Below, one piece after another: positions 51,338 to 59,680 of a stretch of DNA of 64,000 nt. Origin of the DNA: CF-13 sp036782775 (GTDB taxonomy: Bacteria > Chloroflexota > Dormibacteria > CF-121); contig DAIPYJ010000007.1 in the NCBI GenBank assembly GCA_036782775.1, forward strand, positions 11,261 to 75,260. Reading direction: 5' to 3'. The translations under genes and the position numbers were made by a program. Numbering within the stretch: the stretch's first letter is position 1; every line of letters begins with the position of its first letter. The notes under the pieces were generated by a model. The model saw only the letters and a list, made by a program, of their open reading frames with translations, had not been told where the DNA came from and made no database searches.

Positions 51338-51580
51338 CTAGCGTCGATGTGATGAGGAACGATCGCCGATTTTGAACCATCGCTTTCCTCCGCTAATTCC
51401 GAGAACGATCAACCCCAGAATTGCGAATGCGGCCAAGAATATGCCTGCCAGTTGGGCGCCTACGCGGACAGCTCCATTAGGCGTAATTCCGAGCATGACG
51501 ACCAGCAAGGTAGCGATTAAGGCGCCAAGCAGGAAACAACCACCAATGGCAGCGACCGTCCAGGCTAACCACTCTTTCAA
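51338..51580 (-). CDS. Small two-helix membrane protein
   Basis: 80 residues: MKEWLAWTVAAIGGCFLLGALIATLL..., a second helix (AGIFLAAFAILGLIVLGI), and a basic C-terminus. No family recognised. Base composition is slightly lower in GC than the flanks. The ATG lies 6 bp downstream of the flavoprotein stop on the same strand. Confidence 0.55.
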   Translation of the reverse strand: MKEWLAWTVAAIGGCFLLGALIATLLVVMLGITPNGAVRVGAQLAGIFLAAFAILGLIVLGISGGKRWFKIGDRSSSHRR

Positions 51581-51586
51581 TGTCTC

Positions 51587-52747
51587 TCAGCCGATGATCC
51601 GCGCGGAGCCGAAGCCGGCGGAGAGCAGGTGATCCGCCTCGAAGCGGCGGGGGTCGAATTGGCGTAATCCTGGATCGATGTCTTTACCCAGGACGAGGGA
51701 GGCGGTGTGCCGACCAAGCGCGGGGCCGAGCTTGAACCCGTGACCGCTGGTGCCCGCGTCGACGATCACGCCAGGTGCGATCTCGCCGATCACCGGCTGC
51801 CAGTCGGGGCTGACGTCGTAGACACTCGCCCAACCGCCTCGGGCATCGGCCTGTGCCAGGGAGGGAAAGCGTTTGGTGATGCCCGATGCCATCCGACCGA
51901 TCTCTTCGGGTGTGACCGATGCGCTAAAGGCATCCGGATCCGCTTGCGGCTCGCTGGTGAGGGGGCCCGCGAGAAACAGATCGCTGCCTTCGGGTTTCAT
52001 GTAGTACCCCTCTGGGATGTCGGCAAGCGCGCAGGGAAGCGGCTTCGCTCTGTTCCAGCCGAAGGTCGCCACCCAGTGCCGCTCCACCGTGAGCGGCAGA
52101 TCGACATTCAGCTGGCGCGCCAGGCTGCGCGTCCACGGGCCGGCGGCGATCAGGAGTCGTTCGCATTCGGTGCGGTCGCCGTCGCTCGTGACGATGATGG
52201 CACCGCCCCCGCCCCTTCGTTCAATCGCCGCCACGTTGGTGTGAAGCCGCGAACGTAGGCCCAGTTCCACCGCCCGCTGAAACAGGCCCTGCGTGGTGGC
52301 AACCGGGTCGGCATACCCGGCGTTGACTTCGAGGGCGGCGATCGAGATGCCTTCGGGATCCATTTCGCGATATGCCCGGCCGAGCGCAGACGGCTCGAAC
52401 AGTTGGACCTCGGTGCCAACCTCGGCCAGCATGGCGGCCGTCTCGTGAACATGGCCCAGTTCCTCGGGTCCCATCAGGTAGAGGTCGCCGGTCTGGCGGA
52501 AGCCGGCGTCGCGTCCACCCGAGACCTCGGCGAAATTCGCGAACATCTGCAGGCTGTCGTGCGCGACTTCGGCGATGAAGCGATTGGTGTAAAACGCTCG
52601 GCAGATGGCGCTCGACCGCCCGGTCGGGCCGCTCGCCGGCCCACCGCGTTCGAAGAGCGTGGCGCTGACGCCCATCCCGGCCAGGTGGTAGCCGGCACTC
52701 ACGCCGTGGATGCCGCCACCGATGATGCCTACCTCCGCAGTTTGCAG
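51587..52747 (-). CDS. FAD-dependent amine oxidase, sarcosine-oxidase/DAO-like, with probable CTG start
   Basis: 386 residues. The dinucleotide site VGIIGGGIHGVSAGYHL is only complete if translation begins upstream of the first GTG/ATG. The only plausible codon between an in-frame stop and this motif is CTG at 52747, which stands 6 nt after a perfect AAAGGAGG. Downstream are the FAD-family pieces GPASGPTGRSSAICR, AAGPWTRSLARQL and GTSGHGFKLGPALG. It probably oxidises sarcosine or a related N-methyl or secondary amine, which fits the betaine island 3-16 kb away. A DMGDH-type or proline-type substrate is possible. Confidence 0.82.
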   Translation of the reverse strand: MQTAEVGIIGGGIHGVSAGYHLAGMGVSATLFERGGPASGPTGRSSAICRAFYTNRFIAEVAHDSLQMFANFAEVSGGRDAGFRQTGDLYLMGPEELGHVHETAAMLAEVGTEVQLFEPSALGRAYREMDPEGISIAALEVNAGYADPVATTQGLFQRAVELGLRSRLHTNVAAIERRGGGGAIIVTSDGDRTECERLLIAAGPWTRSLARQLNVDLPLTVERHWVATFGWNRAKPLPCALADIPEGYYMKPEGSDLFLAGPLTSEPQADPDAFSASVTPEEIGRMASGITKRFPSLAQADARGGWASVYDVSPDWQPVIGEIAPGVIVDAGTSGHGFKLGPALGRHTASLVLGKDIDPGLRQFDPRRFEADHLLSAGFGSARIIG

Positions 52748-52783
52748 CTGACGCCTCCTTTAACTACGGCCATTCGCTGGCCA

Positions 52784-52796
52784 TATATATAAAGGT
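52784..52796 (+). promoter_or_regulatory. AT-rich promoter between divergent oxidase and methyltransferase genes
   Basis: TATATA at 52784-52789 then 7 nt and the ATG at 52797. AAAGG immediately precedes the start but is too close for a normal ribosome site. GGCC-N7-GGCC lies just upstream. Confidence 0.4.
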
Positions 52797-53546
52797 ATGG
52801 TCGAAGTCGACCCCGACTGGTGGCGGACATGGTTTGGCCCCAGCTACCTGGCGCTCTATGACGAGTACTTGCAAGAGCGCACGCCCGGCGAGGTGGACCA
52901 GCTCGAGGCGCTGCTGCATCTCGAGCCGCCGCTCCGGATCCTCGACCTGCCCTGCGGCCATGGGCGTCATGCGATCGAACTCGCCCGCCGTGGCTATGAC
53001 GTCACGGGCATCGATCTTTCGCCATCGATGCTGGAGGTCGCCCGCAAGCGCGCGCTCACCGCGGGCGTCTCGGTGCGTTTCCTGGAAGGCGACATGCGTG
53101 AGCCCATCGGCGAACCGGCGTTCGACCTGGTCCTGAACCTGTTCACCAGCCTGGGTTATTTCTCCGATCCCGCGGACGACCGCAGGGTTGCGGAGAGCGC
53201 CGCGGCGGCGCTCAAGCCAAAGGGCCGTTTGCTGGTCGAGGTGATCAACGGCGAACGGGTCATGATGAATTTTCAGGAACGCGAGTGGTTTCCGGTCGGC
53301 GACGCGACCGTGCTCGAACGCCGAAGCCTCGACCGGGCAAGCCGGCGGATGACCGTCCAGCGGACCGTTCACCGTAAGGGGCACGACGAAGTCAACCACC
53401 ACGTCGTTCGGTTGTATGGCGCCACCGAGTTGGTTTCCCTCCTCAAGGCCGCCAGCTTCATGCGAATCGAGCTCTATGGAGACTGGGACGGATCTACCGC
53501 GACACCCGAGAGTCTGCGCGTGCTCGCGGTCGCGAGTCGCGCTTAG
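52797..53546 (+). CDS. Class I SAM-dependent methyltransferase
   Basis: 249 residues with motif I ILDLPCGHGRHAIELARRG, motif II GIDLSPSMLEVARKRA and DLVLNLFTSLGYF. The C-terminal half is beta-rich. Substrate unknown; similar proteins are annotated as small-molecule methyltransferases. It faces the amine oxidase gene across a 49-bp AT-rich gap, so shared control is possible. The stop overlaps the end of the convergent gene by 4 bases. Confidence 0.88.
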   Translation: MVEVDPDWWRTWFGPSYLALYDEYLQERTPGEVDQLEALLHLEPPLRILDLPCGHGRHAIELARRGYDVTGIDLSPSMLEVARKRALTAGVSVRFLEGDMREPIGEPAFDLVLNLFTSLGYFSDPADDRRVAESAAAALKPKGRLLVEVINGERVMMNFQEREWFPVGDATVLERRSLDRASRRMTVQRTVHRKGHDEVNHHVVRLYGATELVSLLKAASFMRIELYGDWDGSTATPESLRVLAVASRA

Positions 53547-54133
53547 TCTCCTTCGTCCTTTTCCTTGCAGGCGGCGGGCGGAGGCGTCTCCTGGATCACC
53601 GTGATCTGGATTGTCTCTGTGATCGTGATCGTCACCGTCTGGCAGGTGATGGTCACCGTGCCGGCGGTCTGGCCGTTGCCGAGAGCCAGGATCTCGATCA
53701 GCTGCAGGTCTGACAGCTCGTTGTCTTCGTCCTGCTGGCTGACGTAGGTCAGATGCGCGAAGCGGTCCTCATCACTCTTAACGGCCGCAACCAGCGGTGC
53801 CACGCTCGAGTGCAGTTGCGTCTTGGCGCTGGCGAGCGCCGGCTGGACCTTGGCGGCAACCTTCGAGGTGCTGACCGTCTGCGTCATCTGGGTCACGCAG
53901 GTTGACTCGGCCCTGTCGAGCTTGGCGATCAGGTCGTCGCCCGCCTGCTTGACTTCGCTGATCATCAGCTGCTTCGCTTGTGCATCGGCGGGCTGAATGA
54001 CCGCGACGGTCGTCTTGTGATCGTCGTGCGAGACCAGGACCAGCGTCGTCGGAACGGCGGCAACCGTCAGCACGCTGACCGCGGTTACCGTGATGATCCG
54101 CTGGCTGATCCAGGTGGTGAGAAGCGTGAACAT
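53543..54133 (-). CDS. Membrane-anchored protein of unknown function with a Thr/Ile strand-rich tail
   Basis: 196 residues. An N-terminal helix (TVTAVSVLTVAAVPTTLVLV) is followed by a helical extracytoplasmic region with heptad-like spacing (about 48-140), and an unusual C-terminal stretch of alternating Thr and Ile/Val (TVTITCQTVTITITETI) ending in a charged KEKDEGD. Three cysteines could form disulfides outside the cell. GAGGAGG stands upstream of the ATG. No family recognised. Confidence 0.65.
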   Translation of the reverse strand: MFTLLTTWISQRIITVTAVSVLTVAAVPTTLVLVSHDDHKTTVAVIQPADAQAKQLMISEVKQAGDDLIAKLDRAESTCVTQMTQTVSTSKVAAKVQPALASAKTQLHSSVAPLVAAVKSDEDRFAHLTYVSQQDEDNELSDLQLIEILALGNGQTAGTVTITCQTVTITITETIQITVIQETPPPAACKEKDEGD

Positions 54134-54285
54134 TACGGCGTCAACCTCCTCGAGGAATGGCTCCTCTGCAAAGATGAACGGGGGCTAAGACCGGCGCCAT
54201 CCGGCTTCTAGACCGCCTGTGACCGGCCCGTCGCCGCTCGTGGAAATCCCCGTGAAAATGGCGTCAGGCGGCCGTCAAATTTGTG

Positions 54286-54315
54286 TTGACGCTTAAAGTG
54301 AGCCGAGGATATACT
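54286..54315 (+). promoter_or_regulatory. Strong sigma-70-type promoter of rpsU
   Basis: TTGACG (54286-54291), 18-bp spacer, TATACT (54310-54315), the best promoter match in the window. The rpsU start is about 40 bp downstream. The 150 bp before it (54134-54285) show nothing else recognisable. Confidence 0.7.
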
Positions 54316-54356
54316 TCTGCCCAATATGGGCTCCGGGCAGAGGGGGTGCAACGCAG

Positions 54357-54539
54357 TTGTCGGAGATCAAGGTCCGGGAAAACGAGACCTTCGAGAGCGC
54401 CCTTCGCCGCTTCAATAAGAAGATCAAGCAGAACGGCGTCCTGTCCGAGGTGCGCCGGCGTGAGCACTACGAAAAGCCAAGCGTAAAGCGAAAGAAGAAA
54501 ATCGCGGCGGCGCGGAAGCGGCGGGCTCGTACCACGTGA
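54357..54539 (+). CDS. rpsU: 30S ribosomal protein S21
   Basis: 60 residues matching bS21: SEIKVRENETFESALRRFNKK, then the basic tail REHYEKPSVKRKKK. TTG start at 54357 with GAGGGGG upstream. Bound to the 3' end of 16S rRNA on the small subunit. It begins the conserved rpsU, pgpH, ybeY, dgkA order. Confidence 0.93.
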   Translation: MSEIKVRENETFESALRRFNKKIKQNGVLSEVRRREHYEKPSVKRKKKIAAARKRRARTT

Positions 54540-54544
54540 TCGTC

Positions 54545-54562
54545 CCTCGCTGAAAGGCGAGG
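54545..54562. terminator. Small hairpin after rpsU
   Basis: CCTCGC-N6-GCGAGG, a 6-bp stem without a U-run, between rpsU and pgpH. It may attenuate so that rpsU is made in excess over the downstream genes. Confidence 0.3.
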
Positions 54563-54579
54563 CATCGATGCGTACATAA

Positions 54580-56845
54580 ATGAAACAAGGCGGGTCCTCG
54601 GCGATAGAGCGGCTCCGGCGACGCGGTCGCCTGTTCGCGCGCGACCTGCGTCTGGGCCATATCGGCGCCGGCAACCGCTGGCCACCCTACGTTCGCTCGG
54701 CGCTCATCACCCTGGTGCTGGCGCTGGCGACCGCCCTGGTGGTGGCGCAGAACTTCTTCCCCAACCGGCTCAACCTCAAGGCCGGCGACGTCTCGACGCA
54801 AGACGTCGTCGCACCGCGCTCGGTTCGCTACGAGAGCCAGACCAAGCGCGACGAAGCGCGCGCCGTGGCGATGGCGCAGGTGCCCGACCAGTTCGACGGC
54901 TCGGTCGCGAGCCAGCAGCGGCAGGCGATCGACACGCTGGCGATCAAAGTTGACGACCTGCGCAAGGCTTCGACTCCCGGACCTGACCGGGCGGCGCAGC
55001 TCGGGGTGCTCGAGCCGCAACTGACAGACGCGGAACGTCAGTACCTATTACAAGCCGACGACGGCACGGTTGGGACCGTGTTCAAGAGCGCGGGCGACAT
55101 CCTGCAGCAGCTGGAAAGCAATGGGATCAAGGCCGATACCTTCAAGAGCGCGCAGGACACGGCCCAGACGCGGGCGGGCGCGCTGCACCTCGACGCCACC
55201 GGCGCCTCGGTGGTTACCACGTTGGTGAAGGCGAACCTCAAAGTCAACTTCTTGCCGGCCGAAACAGTGCTCAAACGCCAGCAGGCGAGCGCCATGCCTT
55301 GCACACGAATTTCAGGAGCCNNNNNNNNNNGCGGTACCTCCGGTCTTCGTCCAGGTCGCGCAGGGCCAGACCATCATTCGGTACGGCGATCTGATCACGC
55401 CCTTCCAGGTTGAGGAGGCGCAGGCGGTCGGCCTCCTCGCGCCAAAGACCGACTGGTCGCGCGTCCTCGCGGTTTCGATGCTGGTCATCATCCTGTTCGC
55501 GGTCGCGCTCGGCTACCTGATGCAGTTCCGGCCGGCGATCTTGCGCGATCCCCGTCAGCTGGGCACGCTTGGCGGCTTGATGCTGATCTTGCTGCTGATT
55601 GCCAAGCTGGTAGTGCCGATCAATCCGAACGCGCAGTACATGGTGCCGATGGCCGCGGTGCCGCTGCTGGTGGCGGCGCTGATGGACACCGGGTTGGGCA
55701 TCATCGTGGCGCTGGCCGTCGGCTTGCTCACCGGCATCATCGCGGACAACATCCTCGATCTCACGCTGGTCGGCTTCCTGGGTGGCGCGATCGGCGCCAT
55801 CTACGTTCATCGGCTCGAGCGCCTCGGCCAGTGGGTCACCGCCGGCATCCTGGTTGCCGGGGCGCAGTTCGTCACGCTGGTCTCGCTCTCGCTGATCGAG
55901 CGGCACCAGTCGCTCGACGAAACCCTCAGCATGGGTGCGCTCGCGCTGGGCAACGGCCTCGTCTCGGCGTTGATCGCGGCCGGCGCCTTGACCTTCCTCG
56001 GCGAGATCACCCAGGTGATCACCCCGATTCGACTCCTCGAGCTGATGACGCCGAACAACCCGCTTCTCAAGCGACTGATGGTGAGCGCGCCCGGCACCTA
56101 CAACCACTCGATCGTCGCCGCCAACCTTGCCGAGGCGGCGGCGGAAGCGGTCGGCGCCAACCCGGTGCTGGCGCGAGTCGGCTGCTACTTCCACGACATC
56201 GGCAAGATCCGCCGGCCGCACTTTTTCGTCGAGAACCAGGCCGACATCGGCAACATCCACGAGAATCTTTCGCCCACCACCAGTTCCGACATCCTCAACG
56301 CCCACGTGACCGAAGGCGTCGAGCTGCTGCGCCAGTACCACTTTCCAACCATGATCTGCGAGATCGTGCAGCAGCACCAGGGCACCACGGTCAAGCGTTA
56401 CTTCTATCGCCAGGCGCTCGAACAGGGACTCGACGTGCGCGAAGACGACTTCCGCTATCCGGGGCCAAAGCCGCGCAGTAAAGAGGCCGCCATCGTGATG
56501 ATTGCCGACACGGTCGAGGCGTCAGCCCGGACGCTGCGCGACCGCAGCACCGAAGGCATTCGCGATCACGTCCACCGCATGATCCAGGGCTTTACCCGTG
56601 ACGGGCAACTGGACGAATGCGACCTATCCTTCCGGGATCTGCTGCTGATCGAGGAGGCGATGTCCAACATGGTGGTGAGCATCTACCATGCCCGCATCGA
56701 ATATCCGGAAGCGGCGGGCGAGACCACCCGTGCAGGGCTTGGCGTCGACACCTCCGGCGGTGGCCACGACGGAACGCTCGAGGCGGAGGAGAAGACGATC
56801 CCGATTCCGCGTCCCAGCGCGCGGACGCGTCCCAGCACCTCCTGA
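54580..56845 (+). CDS. pgpH: PgpH/YqfF-type 7TM-HD c-di-AMP phosphodiesterase, split by an assembly gap
   Basis: One gene interrupted by 10 Ns at 55321-55330; the frame differs on the two sides, so the N count is a placeholder. N-terminal part: a helix (ALITLVLALATALVVAQNF) and the extracellular 7TMR-HDED region. After the gap: AVPPVFVQVAQGQTIIRYGD, then about seven helices, and a cytoplasmic HD domain with HDIGKIRRPHFFVENQ and TYNHS. Members hydrolyse c-di-AMP. The last residues before the gap (about 55296-55320) do not look like the family and may be mis-assembled. Confidence 0.9.
55321..55330. other. Assembly gap (10 Ns) inside pgpH
   Basis: Ten N characters of arbitrary length joining two contigs within the pgpH gene. 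Confidence 0.99.
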
Positions 56846-57100
56846 TCAGCCGCCGTTAGCGGCGATCAGGAAGGCAAGCGTGAGCAGCAGCACGATCCCG
56901 AGCAGCAGGCCGGCGACCCAAACCCACCAGCGGGTGATGGCGCGGCGAAACGGAATCGGCGTTGGGCCCGAGCGGCCGCTCAGCCAATAGATCAGCGCCA
57001 GCAGCAGCACCGGCAGGAAAATCAGCAGGATCAGGCGTCCAGCGATGACGCCGGCCCGATAGCTGACGTCTGACGACGCGGCCAGCAACACACTCCCCAT
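56846..57100 (-). CDS. Small two-helix membrane protein
   Basis: 84 residues from ATG 57100, which has GGGGAGG 7 nt upstream. Two helices (VIAGRLILLIFLPVLLLALIYWL and WWVWVAGLLLGIVLLLTLAFLI) joined by a basic loop. No family recognised. Its stop abuts the convergent pgpH stop. Confidence 0.6.
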   Translation of the reverse strand: MGSVLLAASSDVSYRAGVIAGRLILLIFLPVLLLALIYWLSGRSGPTPIPFRRAITRWWVWVAGLLLGIVLLLTLAFLIAANGG

Positions 57101-57153
57101 TCTTGGGCCTCCCCAGGCCTGCAACTTTTGGCCCAATTCGACGATATACCTTC

Positions 57154-57486
57154 GTGCTTCTCTCAGGCTCTGTCATCGTGCTTGCCTATGTCGCCGCGGC
57201 GGCGGTCATCGTGCCCGCGATTTCGATGATCGGCCTGGGCAAAGTGCCGAAGTTCCTTCGCTACGGACATGATCCGAACCCCGGCCGAACCCGAATGGAG
57301 GGCATCGGCCTGCTGCTGATCGGCTTGTTCATCCTCCCCGCCGCGCTCGGGGGGGACCTCGGCCGCCGCTCGTCGGTGCCGCAGGACTGGATCCTGCTGG
57401 TCTGGGTCCTGCTCGCCGCCGGCCTGATCGGGATCCGATACATCGCCGGCCGCGTCGAGAGCCGGCCGCAAAAACCGGCCGCCTAA
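57154..57486 (+). CDS. Small multi-helix membrane protein
   Basis: About 110 residues from GTG 57154 (GTG 57178 is an alternative). Three helices separated by a basic segment (LRYGHDPNPGRTRMEG). No family recognised. Divergent from the two-helix gene at 56846-57100. Confidence 0.55.
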   Translation: MLLSGSVIVLAYVAAAAVIVPAISMIGLGKVPKFLRYGHDPNPGRTRMEGIGLLLIGLFILPAALGGDLGRRSSVPQDWILLVWVLLAAGLIGIRYIAGRVESRPQKPAA

Positions 57487-57596
57487 CTGCGGCTGCCGTT
57501 CGACGACCCGGCTCTGGCTGCGACCCTCCTGGTCCGGTCATCTGATGCCTGTCCGTCGAACCGGTGTTCTAGAGCCTCCGACGTCTGCCGACCAAT

Positions 57597-57935
57597 TTAC
57601 GCCGGCGGTTGCGGCGGTCGAGGCGTGCGCCCTCGTACCGCTCGCACCCCAGCCCCAACGCCCCCTCCAATCCCAGCCACCGCACCGATGATCGTTACAA
57701 CGTCGTTGGAGGTCAGCCGGCCAAGGGCAACTAGGAGAAGACCGATTAGCGCAAGGGCGAGCAGTCCTCCATGGTCTATCAAATCAATGATGAAATCGAA
57801 CAGCATCTGGCGCATGGCTCGCTGGTGGCTCCAGTACGCAGCCAAGACGGGATCGACGTCGACGGTTGGCTTTTCCCCCATGGCGACGAGATCGTCCTTT
57901 TCACGTTTAGCTCGGCGCCTGGGCTCTTGGCTCAT
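57597..57935 (-). CDS. Small membrane protein with a basic N-terminus
   Basis: 112 residues: a charged N-terminus (RRRAKREKDD), a helix (GGLLALALIGLLLVALGRL) and a Gly/Ala-rich second helix, with a Pro/Arg-rich end. No family recognised. It lies in the AT-richer stretch inserted between pgpH and ybeY; no ribosome site stands out. Confidence 0.5.
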   Translation of the reverse strand: MSQEPRRRAKREKDDLVAMGEKPTVDVDPVLAAYWSHQRAMRQMLFDFIIDLIDHGGLLALALIGLLLVALGRLTSNDVVTIIGAVAGIGGGVGAGVRAVRGRTPRPPQPPA

Positions 57936-57967
57936 GACAATTCAGGGCTACCTCCCCGCATGTGAGG

Positions 57968-58195
57968 TCACTTGCCAAACCAGCGGCTGAGGTGGCGCTC
58001 ATCTATATCCACCGTCGGGACCTCGTCTGTGATGTCGTCAACATCTCCAGGAGGTCGACCTGACTTTGCCCAAACCTCGACCTCATCAGTCAGACTGAGC
58101 GTCGGGAACTCCCCTTCTATCGACGCCACCCCCTGTAGACTCCGTAACGAACATGCAACATGCCAAGTTATGTACTTGACATGTACACAAGGCAT
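57968..58195 (-). CDS. Short acidic hypothetical protein, doubtful
   Basis: Up to 75 residues; the credible part is the acidic C-terminal half (DEVEVWAKSG, DDITDEVPTVDIDERHL). The start is uncertain, and GTG near 58130 would leave about 53 residues. It lies 32 bp before the membrane-protein gene on the same strand. An opposite-strand reading of similar length looks less protein-like. Confidence 0.35.
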   Translation of the reverse strand: MPCVHVKYITWHVACSLRSLQGVASIEGEFPTLSLTDEVEVWAKSGRPPGDVDDITDEVPTVDIDERHLSRWFGK

Positions 58196-58276
58196 ACCCT
58201 AAGCTGTAGCTACGTCATAGAGTACTACGGGCGTGCGTGAGCTACCGCACGAGATTCATTGACCGACAGGAGGTGA

Positions 58277-58552
58277 ATGAACTTGGCGTACCAAGTTGAG
58301 ACCAGAGTCGCTGGCTCGAAGGAGCACAAGTACAGTGAGAAGGAGCTGGTTCAGGTTCATGTGAACCTGCCGAAGCTGCTATGGCAGGCAATCGACGGCA
58401 TTGCCAATGTGTTTGGCACGACAAAGACAAACGTGGTCGTCCGGGCTCTGAACAAGGAGATCTTCTTTTCAACGCTGTTGAAAGATGAACCCGGTGCTAG
58501 GGTCGTTGTCGAGCACAAGGACGGTCACCGAGAATACATAACCTTCGTTTGA
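58277..58552 (+). CDS. Ribbon-helix-helix (CopG-like) DNA-binding protein
   Basis: 91 residues. A strand (LVQVHVNLPK) followed by two helices (LLWQAIDGIANVFG, TTKTNVVVRALNKEIFF) fits a ribbon-helix-helix fold, with a small basic C-terminal strand pair. A strong AGGAGG stands 3 nt before ATG 58277 and 9 nt before TTG 58283; the latter spacing is more usual. Upstream are TTGACA-like sequence and a repeated ATGTAC. No toxin partner follows. Base use is less GC-rich than the flanks, suggesting acquisition. Confidence 0.65.
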   Translation: MNLAYQVETRVAGSKEHKYSEKELVQVHVNLPKLLWQAIDGIANVFGTTKTNVVVRALNKEIFFSTLLKDEPGARVVVEHKDGHREYITFV

Positions 58553-58589
58553 TCGGTCCCCTTAGATAAGGAGCCGAACTTCTAACCTT

Positions 58590-59138
58590 TCAGCCGAGCT
58601 TATCCCAATTTGGGACTTCGTACCGCGTCGCCGGGAAAACGTGACCGTCCTCGACCATGAGCCATTCGGATGAGACCTGCCGAAGCCCAAGCCTCTTCTC
58701 GTAAAAGGGCTTAGCGACTTCGTTCTGATCCAACGAGACAACATGCAGTCCCTTCGCTCCCAGTGAGCTCCCGACCGAAGCGCAGGTTCGCCACAGCTTC
58801 ATCCCGACGCCGTGGCGCCAGCAGCGTGGGTGCACGTAGAGCGGTTCAACCATAGCGTAGCCATCCCATTGACTTCGCTGCGCTATTAGATCCGCAAGAC
58901 CAACGAGCTCGCTGCTGGCGAAGGCATTGAAATAGAAGTGCGGTTTTCGCCCTTCGTCATCCCAGGAAGCGGTAAATCGACGCTGCTGGAGGCTTGCGAG
59001 CTGCTGTCGCGTCATGAACCTCAGGTAGGCAGCCTCCTGAGCGACACGGGCGACTTCCTCACGAAGCGGACCATATTTTCGGGCGTCCTCTTCCGAGCGG
59101 ATCTGAGTAACTGTCGCCTCACGGCAATTGGTCGCCAC
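58590..59138 (-). CDS. GNAT-family N-acetyltransferase
   Basis: 182 residues with the acetyl-CoA site in VEPLYVHPRCWRHGVGMKLW and a following VVSLDQNEVAKPFYEKRLGL, typical of GNAT proteins. Acceptor unknown; a self-protection or mobile accessory role is possible given the AT-richer surroundings. GTG start at 59138; a slightly later start is possible. Confidence 0.8.
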   Translation of the reverse strand: MATNCREATVTQIRSEEDARKYGPLREEVARVAQEAAYLRFMTRQQLASLQQRRFTASWDDEGRKPHFYFNAFASSELVGLADLIAQRSQWDGYAMVEPLYVHPRCWRHGVGMKLWRTCASVGSSLGAKGLHVVSLDQNEVAKPFYEKRLGLRQVSSEWLMVEDGHVFPATRYEVPNWDKLG

Positions 59139-59206
59139 CCTGATCCAGCGTAGGGGGAGGGTCGTCCACGGAACAGGCCGTTGGATCGGCGACCCAGCCG
59201 CCCGCG

Positions 59207-59218
59207 TACCATGGTCGC
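59207..59218 (+). promoter_or_regulatory. -10 element of a probable leaderless promoter for ybeY
   Basis: TACCAT (59207-59212), 6 nt, GTG at 59219. Confidence 0.4.
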
Positions 59219-59680
59219 GTGCTCATCCAGATGAGCCGGTGGGGTCCCGCCGCCCTGGCATCGGGCGTCGATCTGGATGGCTTGAAGGCGACGCTCCAGG
59301 CGGGCGCCCGGCTGCTCAACCTTTCGAGTGAGAGTGTCACGGTACTCACCCTCACGGGCGACGAGCATCTGCGTGAGTACAACCGCCGCTACCGCGGGCT
59401 CGACGAACCGACCGATGTGCTCGCCTTTGCCGCGCAGGAAAAACCGTCCGACCAACGCTTCCAGGCGCCGCCGGGCACTGAGCACTGGCTGGGCGACATC
59501 GTCATCTCGTTGCCGCGGGCGCGGCGCCAGGCACGGGAGGCCGGACACGCGGTCAATGACGAGGTCCGGCTGCTCGCCGTTCACGGCCTCTTGCATCTGC
59601 TCGGGTATGACCACGCGGAAGCGGACGACGAACGGACGATGACGGCCCTCACCAAACGGATCCTGGAGGCCGCGCCCTGA
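59219..59680 (+). CDS. ybeY: Endoribonuclease YbeY
   Basis: 153 residues with the zinc motif H-x3-H-x5-H in HGLLHLLGYDH and the upstream LDEPTDVLAF and LGDIVIS signatures. A single-strand RNase needed for 16S rRNA 3' maturation and ribosome quality control. GTG at 59219 preceded by a TACCAT box; ATG 59211 is an alternative. Stop and dgkA start overlap (TGATG). Confidence 0.93.
   Translation: MLIQMSRWGPAALASGVDLDGLKATLQAGARLLNLSSESVTVLTLTGDEHLREYNRRYRGLDEPTDVLAFAAQEKPSDQRFQAPPGTEHWLGDIVISLPRARRQAREAGHAVNDEVRLLAVHGLLHLLGYDHAEADDERTMTALTKRILEAAP

Noticed and set aside
57972..58202. A plus-strand 76-residue frame opposite the acidic hypothetical gene
   Set aside because: It is Ser/Arg-rich, without a ribosome site, and less protein-like than the opposite strand, which is itself only weakly supported.
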